DNA of 64,000 nucleotides from Thermocatellispora tengchongensis (GCF_014202315.1 NZ_JACHGN010000005.1:1-64000), one strand, 5' to 3'. Positions 1 to 8,382 are shown, counted from the first letter of the stretch. Numbers and translations: made by a program. Notes: generated by a model from the sequence alone, not told the origin.

Positions 1-232
1 GAACTGCTTCGCAGCCCTACGGGTGACCTTCGGCCATTCAGCCGGCCCCACCTCCCCGCCGCACACCAACCATGGCCCGGTACCCTGCATCCCTTGACCG
101 AGCCCCAGTTCGTCGGTACGGCCCTTACTCCTCTGCCCCCAACGGCATAGGCGTCATCAGCGGCGACACGCTCGCCACCAGCCCACCGCGACCTCAAACG
201 CGTTCGGCTTCGGCGTGCAGGCCAGCTTGCCG
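1..232. other. Left window edge, no supported gene
   Basis: All frames are broken by stops except a short minus-strand frame that opens at an ATG at 90-88 and runs off the window edge. It shows no recognisable motif and no convincing ribosome binding site, so it is not called as a gene. Confidence 0.3.
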
Positions 233-505
233 CTAGGCACAGGCGGCCTCCTCGATGAGCGCGCGGGCCCGCTCGTACGCCTCATCTACGTCGATGCCGT
301 AGTTCTGGGCGACGATCAGGTCCACCAGGTCGTTGACCGCGCGGGCGGCGTCCCACGCGGAGACGGCCTGCACGGCCTGGTCCTCGTCGGACTCGGCGAC
401 GAGCGCGGCGAAGCCGATCTCTCTGACCGCCTTATCGGTGGCGTCCTGCAGCAGGGCGCGCCTGCACTGGTCGAGCGGTTCACGGCAGTGGAAGCACGTA
501 ACCAT
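233..505 (-). CDS. Small protein with N-terminal zinc-finger-like cysteines
   Basis: 90 aa, unknown function. The N-terminus carries CFHC followed by a third cysteine eight residues later (CREPLDQC), a partial zinc-knuckle pattern. The rest is acidic and probably helical. A clear ribosome binding site (CTGAAAGGAC) lies 8-13 nt before the ATG; the same 10-mer precedes the small genes starting at 9235 and 9530. It is the last gene visible in the minus-strand series and follows the TGT-like gene by 11 nt, so it is probably co-transcribed. Element cargo of unknown role. Confidence 0.7.
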   Translation of the reverse strand: MVTCFHCREPLDQCRRALLQDATDKAVREIGFAALVAESDEDQAVQAVSAWDAARAVNDLVDLIVAQNYGIDVDEAYERARALIEEAACA

Positions 506-516
506 CAGGGGTCCTT

Positions 517-1272
517 TCAGAACAGGGCGAATTGTTCGACTTCGGGTTCAGGAGTGGGGGTGGGCGGGACCTCGGCCGGACGCACGCACCCGAGGTCGTA
601 GCGGGCGTCGTAGGGGTGGTCGGTGAGGTCGTCCGGGTCCACGAGGGACGGCGCGTCATCCCGCAGCAGGTGCCACGTCCAGCGCAGGGCTGACGGCAGA
701 TGCTTGTCGGGGCCGTTGGTGAGGAGCGTTCCGTCCGCCGAGTCGGCGTCCATCGCGAGCGCGGCGTACCGGTGGCGTTTGAACGAGTTGACCCGGCCGA
801 CGTGGACCCACAGCCCGGCGGCGCCTGCGGCGCGCGCCAGTACTGCGGCCGCGGGGCTGAGCTTCCAAGACGTCGAGCCGCCGATGAACAGGCAGTCGAA
901 GTCCTCCCAGCGCCACCAGTTGCAGAATTCCAGGTGGTCCTGGGCGACCAGCGCGACGGGGTAGCCCATCTGGCGGATGCGTTGCAGGTACGGGTATGAC
1001 CGGTTGATCGTGGCGAAGGCGTTGAAGGGGACATCGGGCGCGGTCGCGAACAGGCACCGGTCGGCGTGCTCGCGGCGGTCCTCCAGCCAGTCCATGTACG
1101 CCTCGTCGCCGACGTACTTCTTGCCGAAAATTCCGGAGTCGGCGGCCCACCAGCCGTCCTCTGGCACGCGGTTTCCGGAGGATGGGGTGACGATGGCGCC
1201 GAGCCGGCCCGCGTGGATGTGCTCACGGATCCGGTCGGTGCTGGGTGGGGCCAGGTAGAGCGGGGCGTGCAT
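517..1272 (-). CDS. tRNA-guanine transglycosylase/DpdA-superfamily-like protein
   Basis: 251 aa. Seen in the sequence: an ADSGIF motif near residue 46, similar to the DSGGF/Y motif carrying the active-site Asp of TGT-fold enzymes; a TAPDVPF motif; FIGGSTSWK, similar to the family's glycine-rich substrate loop; and HVGRVNS then DSADGT near the C-terminal third. The zinc ligands of bacterial Tgt are not seen, as in phage DpdA-type proteins. DpdA enzymes exchange guanine in DNA for 7-deazaguanines; that this protein does so is inference. The ATG shares one base with the stop of the upstream PP-loop gene (TGATG), so translation is probably coupled. Confidence 0.5.
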   Translation of the reverse strand: MHAPLYLAPPSTDRIREHIHAGRLGAIVTPSSGNRVPEDGWWAADSGIFGKKYVGDEAYMDWLEDRREHADRCLFATAPDVPFNAFATINRSYPYLQRIRQMGYPVALVAQDHLEFCNWWRWEDFDCLFIGGSTSWKLSPAAAVLARAAGAAGLWVHVGRVNSFKRHRYAALAMDADSADGTLLTNGPDKHLPSALRWTWHLLRDDAPSLVDPDDLTDHPYDARYDLGCVRPAEVPPTPTPEPEVEQFALF

Positions 1273-2060
1273 CAGCAGCCTGCCGCCGCGGTGTCGAACA
1301 GCCTGGCCTGCCGGACCTTCTTGCGGCGGCGAACGAGACCGGCCTCGTACCGGCGGCGCAGCTCCGCGAGCGTCAGCGGGTACTTCACCCCCGCGACGGT
1401 CTCGGTCAGGATCGCCACGTTCTTGTCGTGGGTGGCGCGGAACTTCTCCTCCAACTCTTCGGCGTAGGCGTACCGCGCCGGGAAGACCTCCAGCGTGAGC
1501 AGCCATTGCTCGCGGCCCGCGCGGACGCACAGGCCGCCGCAGTTGTTGTGTTCGTAGCCCAGCTCGTTCAGCCGGGGCACGGCGATGCTGAGAGCCCTGC
1601 ACTCGTCGAGCATTCGGTCCTTGGACCAGTGGGGCTCTGAGCGCATTGGGAATTCGACACGCCACGGCGACCAGCCGTTCACGGTGCCGGGCAGACGTCG
1701 AGTTTCTGCGTGGTCGAACCCGACGTAGGCGATGGTGTTGGCGGGGTCGCAGTGGTCCGTCATCCATTTGCGGCAGGGCACCTGCTTGAGGTGCTTGCTG
1801 CACGGTGCGAGCCGGGAGTTGCCGAGCCACTTGACGTCGAAAAACACCTCGAACGGCGTGCGGCCGTCCTGGACGATGGTCGGTGCGACGCCCAGGTGTG
1901 CGCTGGCGTCGTTCATGAACCGGTAGAGGTCTTCGTCCTCGACCAGGGTGTCGGCGAACAGCAGGACCAGGTTGTCGGTGCCGTGCTGGGCGGCGACGCG
2001 CTTCGCGGCCCAGAACGACCCGATGCCGCCGCTCATCTGGACGACGTGACGGGTGGCCAT
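1272..2060 (-). CDS. PP-loop ATPase, PAPS-reductase-like (first of two)
   Basis: 262 aa. The N-terminal SGGIGS (residues 10-15) is the PP-loop that binds ATP in the adenine-nucleotide alpha-hydrolase/PAPS-reductase superfamily. A PCSKHLKQVPC segment near residue 82 and a later NNCGGLC supply cysteines that could bind metal or sulfur. Members carried by phages and islands usually activate a substrate by adenylation or move sulfur (compare DndC), rather than reducing sulfate. The substrate here is unknown. It is coupled to the TGT-like gene downstream, and an inverted-repeat motif (2120-2137) sits 60 bp before its start. Confidence 0.72.
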   Translation of the reverse strand: MATRHVVQMSGGIGSFWAAKRVAAQHGTDNLVLLFADTLVEDEDLYRFMNDASAHLGVAPTIVQDGRTPFEVFFDVKWLGNSRLAPCSKHLKQVPCRKWMTDHCDPANTIAYVGFDHAETRRLPGTVNGWSPWRVEFPMRSEPHWSKDRMLDECRALSIAVPRLNELGYEHNNCGGLCVRAGREQWLLTLEVFPARYAYAEELEEKFRATHDKNVAILTETVAGVKYPLTLAELRRRYEAGLVRRRKKVRQARLFDTAAAGC

Positions 2061-2119
2061 GACGGTCTCCTCGATGGTCGGGGGGAGGGCGTTGGCGGCC
2101 CCGCTGGTGCGGCGCCGCC

Positions 2120-2137
2120 GATTGCGGTTTCGCTATT
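2120..2137 (-). promoter_or_regulatory. Dispersed inverted repeat, copy 1
   Basis: GATTGCG-N4-CGCTATT on the plus strand, between the C5-methyltransferase stop and the PP-loop gene start at 2060. It matches copies at 7746, 8153 and 12383 and is the most diverged (last base T). Likely an operator or leader element; function inferred from position only. Confidence 0.5.
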
Positions 2138-2142
2138 GACGG

Positions 2143-4068
2143 TTAGGCGGCGAGGGGGGCGAACCGGTCCAGCTCGATCCCGAGAATCGCCTCCACTACG
2201 GCGCAAGTCAGGATCTCGGCCATGGGTGGCGGGACCGCGTTGCCGATGAGCTTGACCTTGTCTCGCGATCGGTCGGCGACGAACACGTAGTCGTCCGGGA
2301 ACGACTGCGCACGCCGGAGCTCGGCGAGCTTGAGCATCCGGAACAGGATGGACGACACGTCGATTCGGCCGTCTGGGGTGAGCAGTGCCCATCGGTCGCG
2401 GGTCGGCAGGGTTCCCATCGGTTCGTCCACTCCCTGCACGCCGCCCCTGCCGTAGTACGCCATCAGCAGCGGCTGGGGCATGCGCAGGCCGGGCGGTGCG
2501 GTGACGAGCGACTGATGCCCGGTAGTGGTGACCGTGCGCATGTGCTCGCTGGTCGGGGTGCAGTGCTCGCGCCCGTCCCCCTTCGATCCGTTGTTGCGCA
2601 TGAGGAACGAGGGCGGAGGCTCCCAGCCCGGCGGTACGCCGAGCCCGTGATGGTAGCCGCCGGCCGTGACCGCGTGCGCCGGGTCCACGAACGCTGGCCT
2701 CGATCGGAGCGCGTCACCGCCGCCGCGCATGGGGAACACGAGCGGCAGCATCCCGTCCTCCATGTCCGGCAGGTCGGGGTGGCTGGCGAGTCCGTGGTTG
2801 GAGCCCTCCGCCACCAGGGTGGCCAGCGGGTCCTTGGACGGATTCGTGTTCCGCGCCCGGTCCGACCGCATCAGCGACAGGAACGCCGGGAATACGCCTG
2901 GCTGGGTGCCGGGGTCGAACGCGATGCCGTCCTCGTGCCGAGTGGTGCTGGTCCGCTTCGGCAGGCTGACCGGGCGCGCCACCTTGCCGTCGCGGCCTTC
3001 GCACGGCACCACGAGGGCGTTCGCCTCGCGCGTGGTGAGCGCGGGGATCGGCTCGTCCACTCCCCTGGGCCCGTCGTTCCATGTGCCGCCGGCAGGGACG
3101 GTGAACGGTTTGATCCAGTGCTCCTCGACTCCGGCGCGGATGCGCGCGATCGTCTTGGGTGCCAAGCCCTCCGGCTTCTTCTTGGTCTTCTTGCGGGACC
3201 CGATCGGAGTGCCGAGGTCGGTCCAGTCGATCGCGTACGCGGCTGGGAGAACGGGCGGTTCGATGAGCTGCCCTTGGCACGCCAGCTCGGGGCACACCCA
3301 CACGTACTGGCCGTTCTTGATGCCGTAGACGCCCATGTCCACGCCGGGACGTTTCCACGCCCGGACAGCCTGCACCCATCCTCCGTGGCGGGGGCAGTAG
3401 GCGTACGGGTCGAACCACTTGCGGTAGTTCGGCCTGCGGCCCACGGACTCATGGATGCCGGACACGAGCAGCCTGTCACGTGACTGCGGGGTGGGCAGCG
3501 TGGTCCGGCCCTGCACGTGCGCGGCGTTGACGGCGTGGAGCTGGATGATGTAGCCGAGCTTCCGCAGCTCCCGGACCCACCGGTCCCAGTGCGCCCACAG
3601 CCGGGCCTGCACCACGTTCTCGACACCGAACCCGAGCACCGGCTTGCCGTGCTTCTCCTGGCAATGCCGCAGGTAGGTGACGACTTCTTCCATCAGCGCG
3701 CGGCTTCGGATCCTGGTCTTCTGATGCTCGGTCAGGTTGTCCAGGTCGTCGGCCCAGAGGGCCATCTGGTTTTCCTTGTCGAAGTACCGCGTCTCCCCTG
3801 ATGCGGTACTGAACGCCGGGCACGCTGGCGACGCCCAGAAGAAGCTGGCGTAGGGGAACTTCTCGATGGCGTCGGCTGCCTGGACGTCGCCGAGCCAGAA
3901 GTCAACGTTGGGGTGGTTCTTGACGTAGGTCCACTTGGCGGGCTTCGCGTGGTTGGCGGCGAACTTCAGCTCGGTTCCGGGGACGGCGGCGATGCCGGTT
4001 CCGGAGCCGCCACCGCCCGCGAACATCTCGGCAACGTCGATTGAACTGGGGAAGAGCCGGTTCAGCAC
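2143..4068 (-). CDS. DNA (cytosine-5) methyltransferase
   Basis: 641 aa, longer than a typical C5-methyltransferase because of a large target-recognition insert. Motifs in order: AdoMet-binding FAGGGGSGTG (residues 16-25), catalytic loop SPACPAF with Cys83, VENV (149-152), SRDRLLVSG, then C-terminal RRAQSFPDDY and IGNAVPPP. All core motifs are present, so it should be active, methylating cytosine in DNA. The GTG start overlaps the 42-aa gene upstream by 7 nt (GTGCTGA), which suggests coupling. No cognate restriction enzyme is recognisable nearby; it more likely protects the element from host restriction or contributes to a modification cluster. Confidence 0.93.
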   Translation of the reverse strand: MLNRLFPSSIDVAEMFAGGGGSGTGIAAVPGTELKFAANHAKPAKWTYVKNHPNVDFWLGDVQAADAIEKFPYASFFWASPACPAFSTASGETRYFDKENQMALWADDLDNLTEHQKTRIRSRALMEEVVTYLRHCQEKHGKPVLGFGVENVVQARLWAHWDRWVRELRKLGYIIQLHAVNAAHVQGRTTLPTPQSRDRLLVSGIHESVGRRPNYRKWFDPYAYCPRHGGWVQAVRAWKRPGVDMGVYGIKNGQYVWVCPELACQGQLIEPPVLPAAYAIDWTDLGTPIGSRKKTKKKPEGLAPKTIARIRAGVEEHWIKPFTVPAGGTWNDGPRGVDEPIPALTTREANALVVPCEGRDGKVARPVSLPKRTSTTRHEDGIAFDPGTQPGVFPAFLSLMRSDRARNTNPSKDPLATLVAEGSNHGLASHPDLPDMEDGMLPLVFPMRGGGDALRSRPAFVDPAHAVTAGGYHHGLGVPPGWEPPPSFLMRNNGSKGDGREHCTPTSEHMRTVTTTGHQSLVTAPPGLRMPQPLLMAYYGRGGVQGVDEPMGTLPTRDRWALLTPDGRIDVSSILFRMLKLAELRRAQSFPDDYVFVADRSRDKVKLIGNAVPPPMAEILTCAVVEAILGIELDRFAPLAA

Positions 4069-4190
4069 CCGCGCTCCCTGCGGGCAGACTCCTCGGCGGC
4101 GACCCGCGCAGCACGGACCTGCTTGACCGCTTTGGCTACTTCGCCCTGCTCGTGTTTTTGGGCAGCAGGCACCACAGTGTGGTCGTTCAT
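4062..4190 (-). CDS. 42-aa charged small protein
   Basis: Begins MNDHTVVPAAQKHEQG and ends RRERGC. It is highly charged and probably helical, with no known motif. It fills the gap between the PP-loop gene and the methyltransferase. GGAAGG lies about 14 nt before the ATG, and its stop overlaps the methyltransferase GTG by 7 nt. The main evidence for it is this overlap and the tightly packed layout; a coupling leader peptide is equally possible. Confidence 0.5.
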   Translation of the reverse strand: MNDHTVVPAAQKHEQGEVAKAVKQVRAARVAAEESARRERGC

Positions 4191-4222
4191 CAAGGGTTTC
4201 GCCTTCCGCGAATAGCGAGGGG

Positions 4223-5398
4223 TTAGAAGGACAGCGAGAGCTGGGCGGGGCCTTCGAGCCCGGCCCGCCAGGCGCTGGAGAAGGTCTTGTTGGTCTTGTC
4301 GGACGCCAGCGCGGGAGCTGCGGCGACGAGCTGCTCCACGCACGGGTAGTAGAGGTTGCGTTCGTGCAGCCACAGCCGGTGGTGTCGGCCCGTTTCGAGC
4401 CGTGCCCCGAGGGGGTGTAGGAGGGTGGCCATGAAGCGGACCCCGCCGATCATGTCGCCGCGGGTGCCTTCATGGACGCGGGTGAGGGAGCGGGCGGCGT
4501 TGGCTGGGCGCATCATGTCGTCCGGGTGGGCGCGGAAGGCGCGCCGAACGTCATAGATTGCCCAGGGCAGGCTGTCCAGGTGCTGCTCGAACTGGTCGAG
4601 CAGCGGCCCGCTTCCTTCGGTCGCCTCCAGTTCGTCGAGGAGCTGGCGCCCACCGATGAGGCCCTGCCGTGGGTTGATCGCTACGGCCAGGTACTCCATC
4701 GTGAGCGTCCGCATCGCCTCGTCGGGGTGGGCGAGGAACCGTGGGATGGTGCGCGCACGGCCGGCCGCCGTGGCGAGGGCGTAGGGGCACTGGACGCATG
4801 CCGATTTCGGCCACCACACGCCGAGCTGGTCGTGGATGTACTGTTCGCACGTGGCCCGGTCCCAACCCCACTCGATGAGCGGGTAGGTCGGGATGCGGCC
4901 GGGCAGCCCCACGACCTGAGCGTCACCGAGCATGCGGGACAGCTCGTCGGACTCGTAGCCCACGACGTGGACGAAGTCCTCCCCCTTAGTGAGTTCGGCG
5001 ATGAACGTGTCCAGCGGCCAGCCCTTGGACTTCAAGGAGCACAGCCGCTTGCCGCCGGTCTGTGGAACGGTGGCGACGTCGATCAGCTCGTCGCTGAGCT
5101 TGTAGGCGCCGGTGACGTAGCAGCGGGTCGGGGTGCGGGTGTCGTCGAGGATCACGATGCCGTCGCGCTGGCTCTTGCTTTTCCGCGCGACCTGGACGGT
5201 GCGGATGCCGTGCTTGGCGAGCAGCGGGTAGACGTACTGCTCGACGAGGTGTCCGGTTTCGCTCCATTCGTCGCCGGTCTGTGCGGACACGACGATGAGG
5301 TCTGCCAGGTCGAAAGTGCGGGTGGCGGGTTCGATTAGCCAGCGGAGCAGGATCGCCGTGCTGTCGGCGCCGAGGCCGTAGGACAGCACGATCTTCAC
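4223..5398 (-). CDS. PP-loop ATPase, PAPS-reductase-like (second of two)
   Basis: 391 aa. The N-terminal SYGLGADST (residues 6-14) is a variant PP-loop, followed by VSAQTGDEW, which resembles the segment after the loop in PAPS-reductase-type proteins. A CVQCPYA motif in the middle gives a CxxC pair. This type is frequent in actinophages and integrative elements and is distinct from the 262-aa protein at 1272-2060. Substrate unknown; nucleobase modification or sulfur transfer are the family precedents. An ATG with GGAG seven nt upstream defines the start. It is flanked by the two methyltransferase genes in the same direction. Confidence 0.72.
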   Translation of the reverse strand: MKIVLSYGLGADSTAILLRWLIEPATRTFDLADLIVVSAQTGDEWSETGHLVEQYVYPLLAKHGIRTVQVARKSKSQRDGIVILDDTRTPTRCYVTGAYKLSDELIDVATVPQTGGKRLCSLKSKGWPLDTFIAELTKGEDFVHVVGYESDELSRMLGDAQVVGLPGRIPTYPLIEWGWDRATCEQYIHDQLGVWWPKSACVQCPYALATAAGRARTIPRFLAHPDEAMRTLTMEYLAVAINPRQGLIGGRQLLDELEATEGSGPLLDQFEQHLDSLPWAIYDVRRAFRAHPDDMMRPANAARSLTRVHEGTRGDMIGGVRFMATLLHPLGARLETGRHHRLWLHERNLYYPCVEQLVAAAPALASDKTNKTFSSAWRAGLEGPAQLSLSF

Positions 5399-5460
5399 AT
5401 GGTGTCTCCGTTCTGGGGACGCGGCCCCGCCCAGTACGGGCGGGGCCGATGAGCGGCGAA

Positions 5461-7074
5461 TTAGTCCTGGGCGGGGATGACTACGACGACCGTGTTGGCG
5501 TCGGTCGCCGGAGCGAACGAGCCCGCGGGCAGCGGCTCAAACTCGCCGCCGTGCTCCTCCACCAGGGCACGGAACCGTTCGGCCACCTTGGTTTGCTGGA
5601 AGATCACCGAGGAGCCCATTACTGCGACGAGACGACCGCCGGGCTTGAGGAAGCGCAGCGCGTGGGTGACGTGCGCGATGTCCTTACCGCCGGAGAACGG
5701 CGGGTTCATCACGATCCGGTCGTACGCCTCCTGCTCGACCTGTTCCAGGTCGAGGAAGTCCTGACGGCGGACGCAGTTCACCCCGGGGACGCGCTCGACG
5801 AGGAGGTTCGCCAGGCTGTGCTCGATCTCGACGCAGTCCACGACCGCGCCCCGCTCTACGGCAGCCGCCGCGATATTGCCGGTGCCCGCCGAGGGTTCGA
5901 GGACGGCCATGCCGGGCTGGATATCGGCCAACTCCATGAGCTTGTCCACCACAGCGGGCGGGGACACGAACGCTTCCCGGTCGCGGCCGACGCGCACGCT
6001 GCTTGCCCTGCGCGCGGCTGCCTGAAGCTGCTCGGTGTCGAGCTTCGGCACCTTGACCTTGGGCCGAGCCGGCTGGGCACGGGCTGGCTCGGATACGCCC
6101 GCCAGGCTGGGCTTGTCGCCGTGCGGGCATTCGACTTGCAGGATGTCGGTGTACGGCACCTTCGGCTGCCAGTGGTCCCGGAAGTCCAGCCGGACCGTCG
6201 TGGGGTTGGTCTTGACGGCGAGGCCGTTGTACCCCCATGCCCACACCCGGTCGCCGACGTGGATGTTGTGCTTGCCCCACTCGACGAACTCGCCCTCCTG
6301 CGTGGCAGCCGCGAGCTGCTGCCGCTCGTAGGCGAGCTGGTTCTCGATGTGGGCCTGCTCGGCGAGGAGCCTTTCGCGGTGCTGCCCGGTCGCGGGCTCG
6401 TGCTTCTCGATGTAGTACGGCTCGCCTCGGTGATTGCGGAACACCCGCTCATAGCCGTCGAGGCCGCGCTGCACCCGCCGCAGGTCTGCCTCCAGCTTCT
6501 TGATGCGGCGGGCGGTGACGCGCGGCCGCGCCGAGTAGGCGGCCTGCTTGCCCACTGCGTTGGCGCGGCGGGCGGCCTGCTGCGCGGCCGTGTCCTCCTC
6601 CACGGATTTCCGCATGGCGGTGTCCATGCGCTTCTGGTCGCGCCGCGCGCCGCGCTCGGAATGGTGCCCGAGGAGGATGGGCTGCCCGCCCGCGAACCGC
6701 TCCGACAGATCGTTCGCCCGCTCCGCGGCGGCGGCCGCCCGGCCGGCGTGGCGTTCGGCCTTCGCTGCGAGCGCGTGCCGCCGGTCTTCCAAGCGGTCTG
6801 CCTTGTCGGCGAGGACCTGGGCGCGGTCGCGCGGGGTGTCGTCGATCTCGACCTCGACCTCGAACCCGGCCGCCTTCAGGGCCTTGGCCGCCTTGTTGAT
6901 CGCCCACCGGTCGGCTACACGGTCGCGCGAGTGGCGGAGCCCGATCATGCCGATGGAGGGGAAGAACGTGAAACGGCCGTTCTCCCACTTGCGGACGATC
7001 TCGTACACGCCGTCGCCCTTGGACGAGCCGTAGATGAGCGTGCCGTCCTCGTGGGTGTGCTTGATCGTGATCAC
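5461..7074 (-). CDS. DUF3560 domain plus DNA methyltransferase (NPPF motif)
   Basis: 537 aa. N-terminal DUF3560 region (about 15-190), recognised by the KWENGRFTFFP segment and GHHSERGARRDQKRM with MRKSVEE. A charged helical stretch and a small beta-rich part (NIHVGDRVWAWG) follow. The C-terminal class I methyltransferase has LEPSAGTGN (AdoMet loop, 392-400) and NPPF (457-460), the catalytic motif of amino-methyltransferases (N6-adenine or N4-cytosine). GTG at 7074 is preferred because it overlaps the preceding stop as GTGA; the upstream reading frame is arginine-rich and unlike protein. Likely modifies element or host DNA. Confidence 0.85.
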   Translation of the reverse strand: MITIKHTHEDGTLIYGSSKGDGVYEIVRKWENGRFTFFPSIGMIGLRHSRDRVADRWAINKAAKALKAAGFEVEVEIDDTPRDRAQVLADKADRLEDRRHALAAKAERHAGRAAAAAERANDLSERFAGGQPILLGHHSERGARRDQKRMDTAMRKSVEEDTAAQQAARRANAVGKQAAYSARPRVTARRIKKLEADLRRVQRGLDGYERVFRNHRGEPYYIEKHEPATGQHRERLLAEQAHIENQLAYERQQLAAATQEGEFVEWGKHNIHVGDRVWAWGYNGLAVKTNPTTVRLDFRDHWQPKVPYTDILQVECPHGDKPSLAGVSEPARAQPARPKVKVPKLDTEQLQAAARRASSVRVGRDREAFVSPPAVVDKLMELADIQPGMAVLEPSAGTGNIAAAAVERGAVVDCVEIEHSLANLLVERVPGVNCVRRQDFLDLEQVEQEAYDRIVMNPPFSGGKDIAHVTHALRFLKPGGRLVAVMGSSVIFQQTKVAERFRALVEEHGGEFEPLPAGSFAPATDANTVVVVIPAQD

Positions 7075-7724
7075 TGGTCGGCCTCGCCCTCGTCCTCGGC
7101 GTCCTGGAGCTGGGCCTGCATCAGCTCGACGGCGAGTGCGCGAGGCGGCTTGGAGCCGGGCCGGGGCGCGAACACGGCGCACGTAGGCGGGCACTGTGTG
7201 GTGCGGTCCTCAGGACCGGCCGGGGCAGTGCCGCAGTGCGGGCACCGCTCGCGCGGCACGGTCTGGGACACGTCGAACGTGCCCTTCTTCATGTAGTACC
7301 GGGGGCGGCGCGGTTTGGTGGACTGCCAGCCCTCCTTGGCCAGCTCCTCCTCCTTGGCCTGCTCCTCGTTCTTCTTCCGGCCGATGTGCCGGAATGTGCC
7401 GAGGGACCTCTCCCCCTCGGCCACGATCCGGCCCTGCGCCAGCCAGTAGTCGAAGCCGCCGCAGTGGGTGAGCGGGCGGCGCTGAGCGGCCAGCAGCGCG
7501 ACGTTCTGCAGCGAGTAGCCGGGGTCGTCGCTGGCGGGGTCGTACTTCCAGCCGATGCTCGCGGCGATCGAGCGGAACTGCTCCAGCTCGGCCGGGTCGG
7601 ACAGGCACGCCACCGCGTAGGCGTGCAGGGTCTCGTTCGCCGCCGTGCGGCTGGCGGTGTCGCGGTCCTTCATGGCCTGCGTGACGCGGCGGCGCTTGCG
7701 GGGCTTCTTCGTGGCGGATGCCAT
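7071..7724 (-). CDS. ArdC-N-like protein with C-terminal zinc ribbon
   Basis: 217 aa. The segment YSLQNVALLAAQ followed by GFDYWLAQGRIVAEGERSLGTF matches the pattern of the ArdC N-terminal ssDNA-binding domain of plasmid antirestriction proteins. The metalloprotease half of ArdC is absent. The C-terminus has CPHC and CPPTC, a probable zinc ribbon. The N-terminus is lysine/arginine-rich. AGGAGA lies 8-13 nt before the ATG, and the gene overlaps the downstream methyltransferase by 4 nt. A role in protecting single-stranded element DNA or in anti-restriction is inferred. Confidence 0.6.
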   Translation of the reverse strand: MASATKKPRKRRRVTQAMKDRDTASRTAANETLHAYAVACLSDPAELEQFRSIAASIGWKYDPASDDPGYSLQNVALLAAQRRPLTHCGGFDYWLAQGRIVAEGERSLGTFRHIGRKKNEEQAKEEELAKEGWQSTKPRRPRYYMKKGTFDVSQTVPRERCPHCGTAPAGPEDRTTQCPPTCAVFAPRPGSKPPRALAVELMQAQLQDAEDEGEADQ

Positions 7725-7745
7725 GTGGCGTTCTCCTGTGGTGTT

Positions 7746-7763
7746 GATTGCGATTCCGCTATC
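7746..7763 (-). promoter_or_regulatory. Dispersed inverted repeat, copy 2
   Basis: GATTGCG-ATTC-CGCTATC, 22 bp before the ArdC-N-like gene start and just after the stop of the preceding gene. The 7-bp arms match with one mismatch. Same motif as 2120, 8153 and 12383. Confidence 0.6.
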
Positions 7764-7768
7764 AGCGG

Positions 7769-8140
7769 TCAGGCGTGGGTGATCTCGTAGCCGTCCGGCA
7801 TGGAGACCGGCCGGCGGCACTGGCTGCATTCGAAGCCGTCGCTCTCGAAGGTGCTGTCGCCCAGGTGCGCGCTGATCTTGCCGTCGTCTGAAATCGACAG
7901 CGCGTTCTCCCGGGTGGCCACGTCGAGCTCGACGATTTCGTCTGCGGCGCCGCAGTCGCCGTAGGGGCAGATGAGCTTGCCGTCGTAGATGAGCACGGGC
8001 AGTTCGTCGTTCATCTCGGGGATGACGGCCTCGCAGCAGGCCGAGACGACCGTGCCGTGGGCGCCGCCGAGGGTGATGATGTGCGTGTTCTCCCCGCACT
8101 TCGGGCACTCGGTGCCGCCCGGGGGGATGGTGTCGGTCAA
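7769..8140 (-). CDS. Cysteine-rich zinc-ribbon protein
   Basis: 123 aa, unknown function. Cysteine pairs CPKC, CC, CPYGDC and CSQC suggest two zinc-binding sites, the outer pairs at both ends. The start is taken as TTG at 8140, because GGAGGAAC stands directly before it and no ATG or GTG lies in frame nearby. The dispersed inverted repeat at 8153 ends 13 bp before this start. Possibly a nucleic-acid-binding accessory protein; nothing more can be said. Confidence 0.6.
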   Translation of the reverse strand: MTDTIPPGGTECPKCGENTHIITLGGAHGTVVSACCEAVIPEMNDELPVLIYDGKLICPYGDCGAADEIVELDVATRENALSISDDGKISAHLGDSTFESDGFECSQCRRPVSMPDGYEITHA

Positions 8141-8152
8141 CGTTCCTCCGTT

Positions 8153-8170
8153 GATTGCGAATCCGCTATC
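8153..8170 (-). promoter_or_regulatory. Dispersed inverted repeat, copy 3
   Basis: GATTGCG-AATC-CGCTATC, 13 bp before the TTG start of the zinc-ribbon gene, directly upstream of its ribosome binding site. In this copy the motif would lie in or next to the mRNA leader. Confidence 0.6.
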
Positions 8171-8202
8171 GGCCCCGCTACCAGGGCGGGGCCGATGCAG
8201 GA

Positions 8203-8382
8203 TTAGAGCCTGGCCCAGGTTCCGGCGTGCGGGACCAGGTGCCAGATGCTGTTGGTCGTGATGTGGCGGGCCTTTATCAGGCGGCCTTCCTCGCGGACCT
8301 GGAGGACGATGTACTGGCCGTCCTTGGCCGTGAGGACGTCGTCTGCCGTGAGCGGTTGGTCGGTCGCGGTAAGGCCGCTCAC
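8203..8382 (-). CDS. 59-aa hypothetical protein
   Basis: Starts with GTG as MSGLTATDQPLTADDV and ends PHAGTWARL. A short beta-rich protein with balanced composition and no known motif. The GTG overlaps the stop of the upstream 149-aa gene as GTGA, the same coupling used elsewhere in this operon, and this is the best evidence that it is real. Confidence 0.6.
   Translation of the reverse strand: MSGLTATDQPLTADDVLTAKDGQYIVLQVREEGRLIKARHITTNSIWHLVPHAGTWARL

Noticed and set aside
1272-1830. N-terminal extension of the TGT-like protein to 437 codons
   Set aside because: The extension is an arginine-rich frame inside the PP-loop gene; the ATG at 1272 overlapping its stop fits the operon's coupling pattern.
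7075-7194. 40-codon N-terminal extension of the DUF3560 methyltransferase
   Set aside because: Arginine/alanine-rich and overlapping the ArdC-N-like gene; GTG at 7074 with GTGA overlap is better.
5449-7296. 615-codon plus-strand frame
   Set aside because: Antisense to the DUF3560-methyltransferase gene, which has clear motifs and overlapping neighbours.
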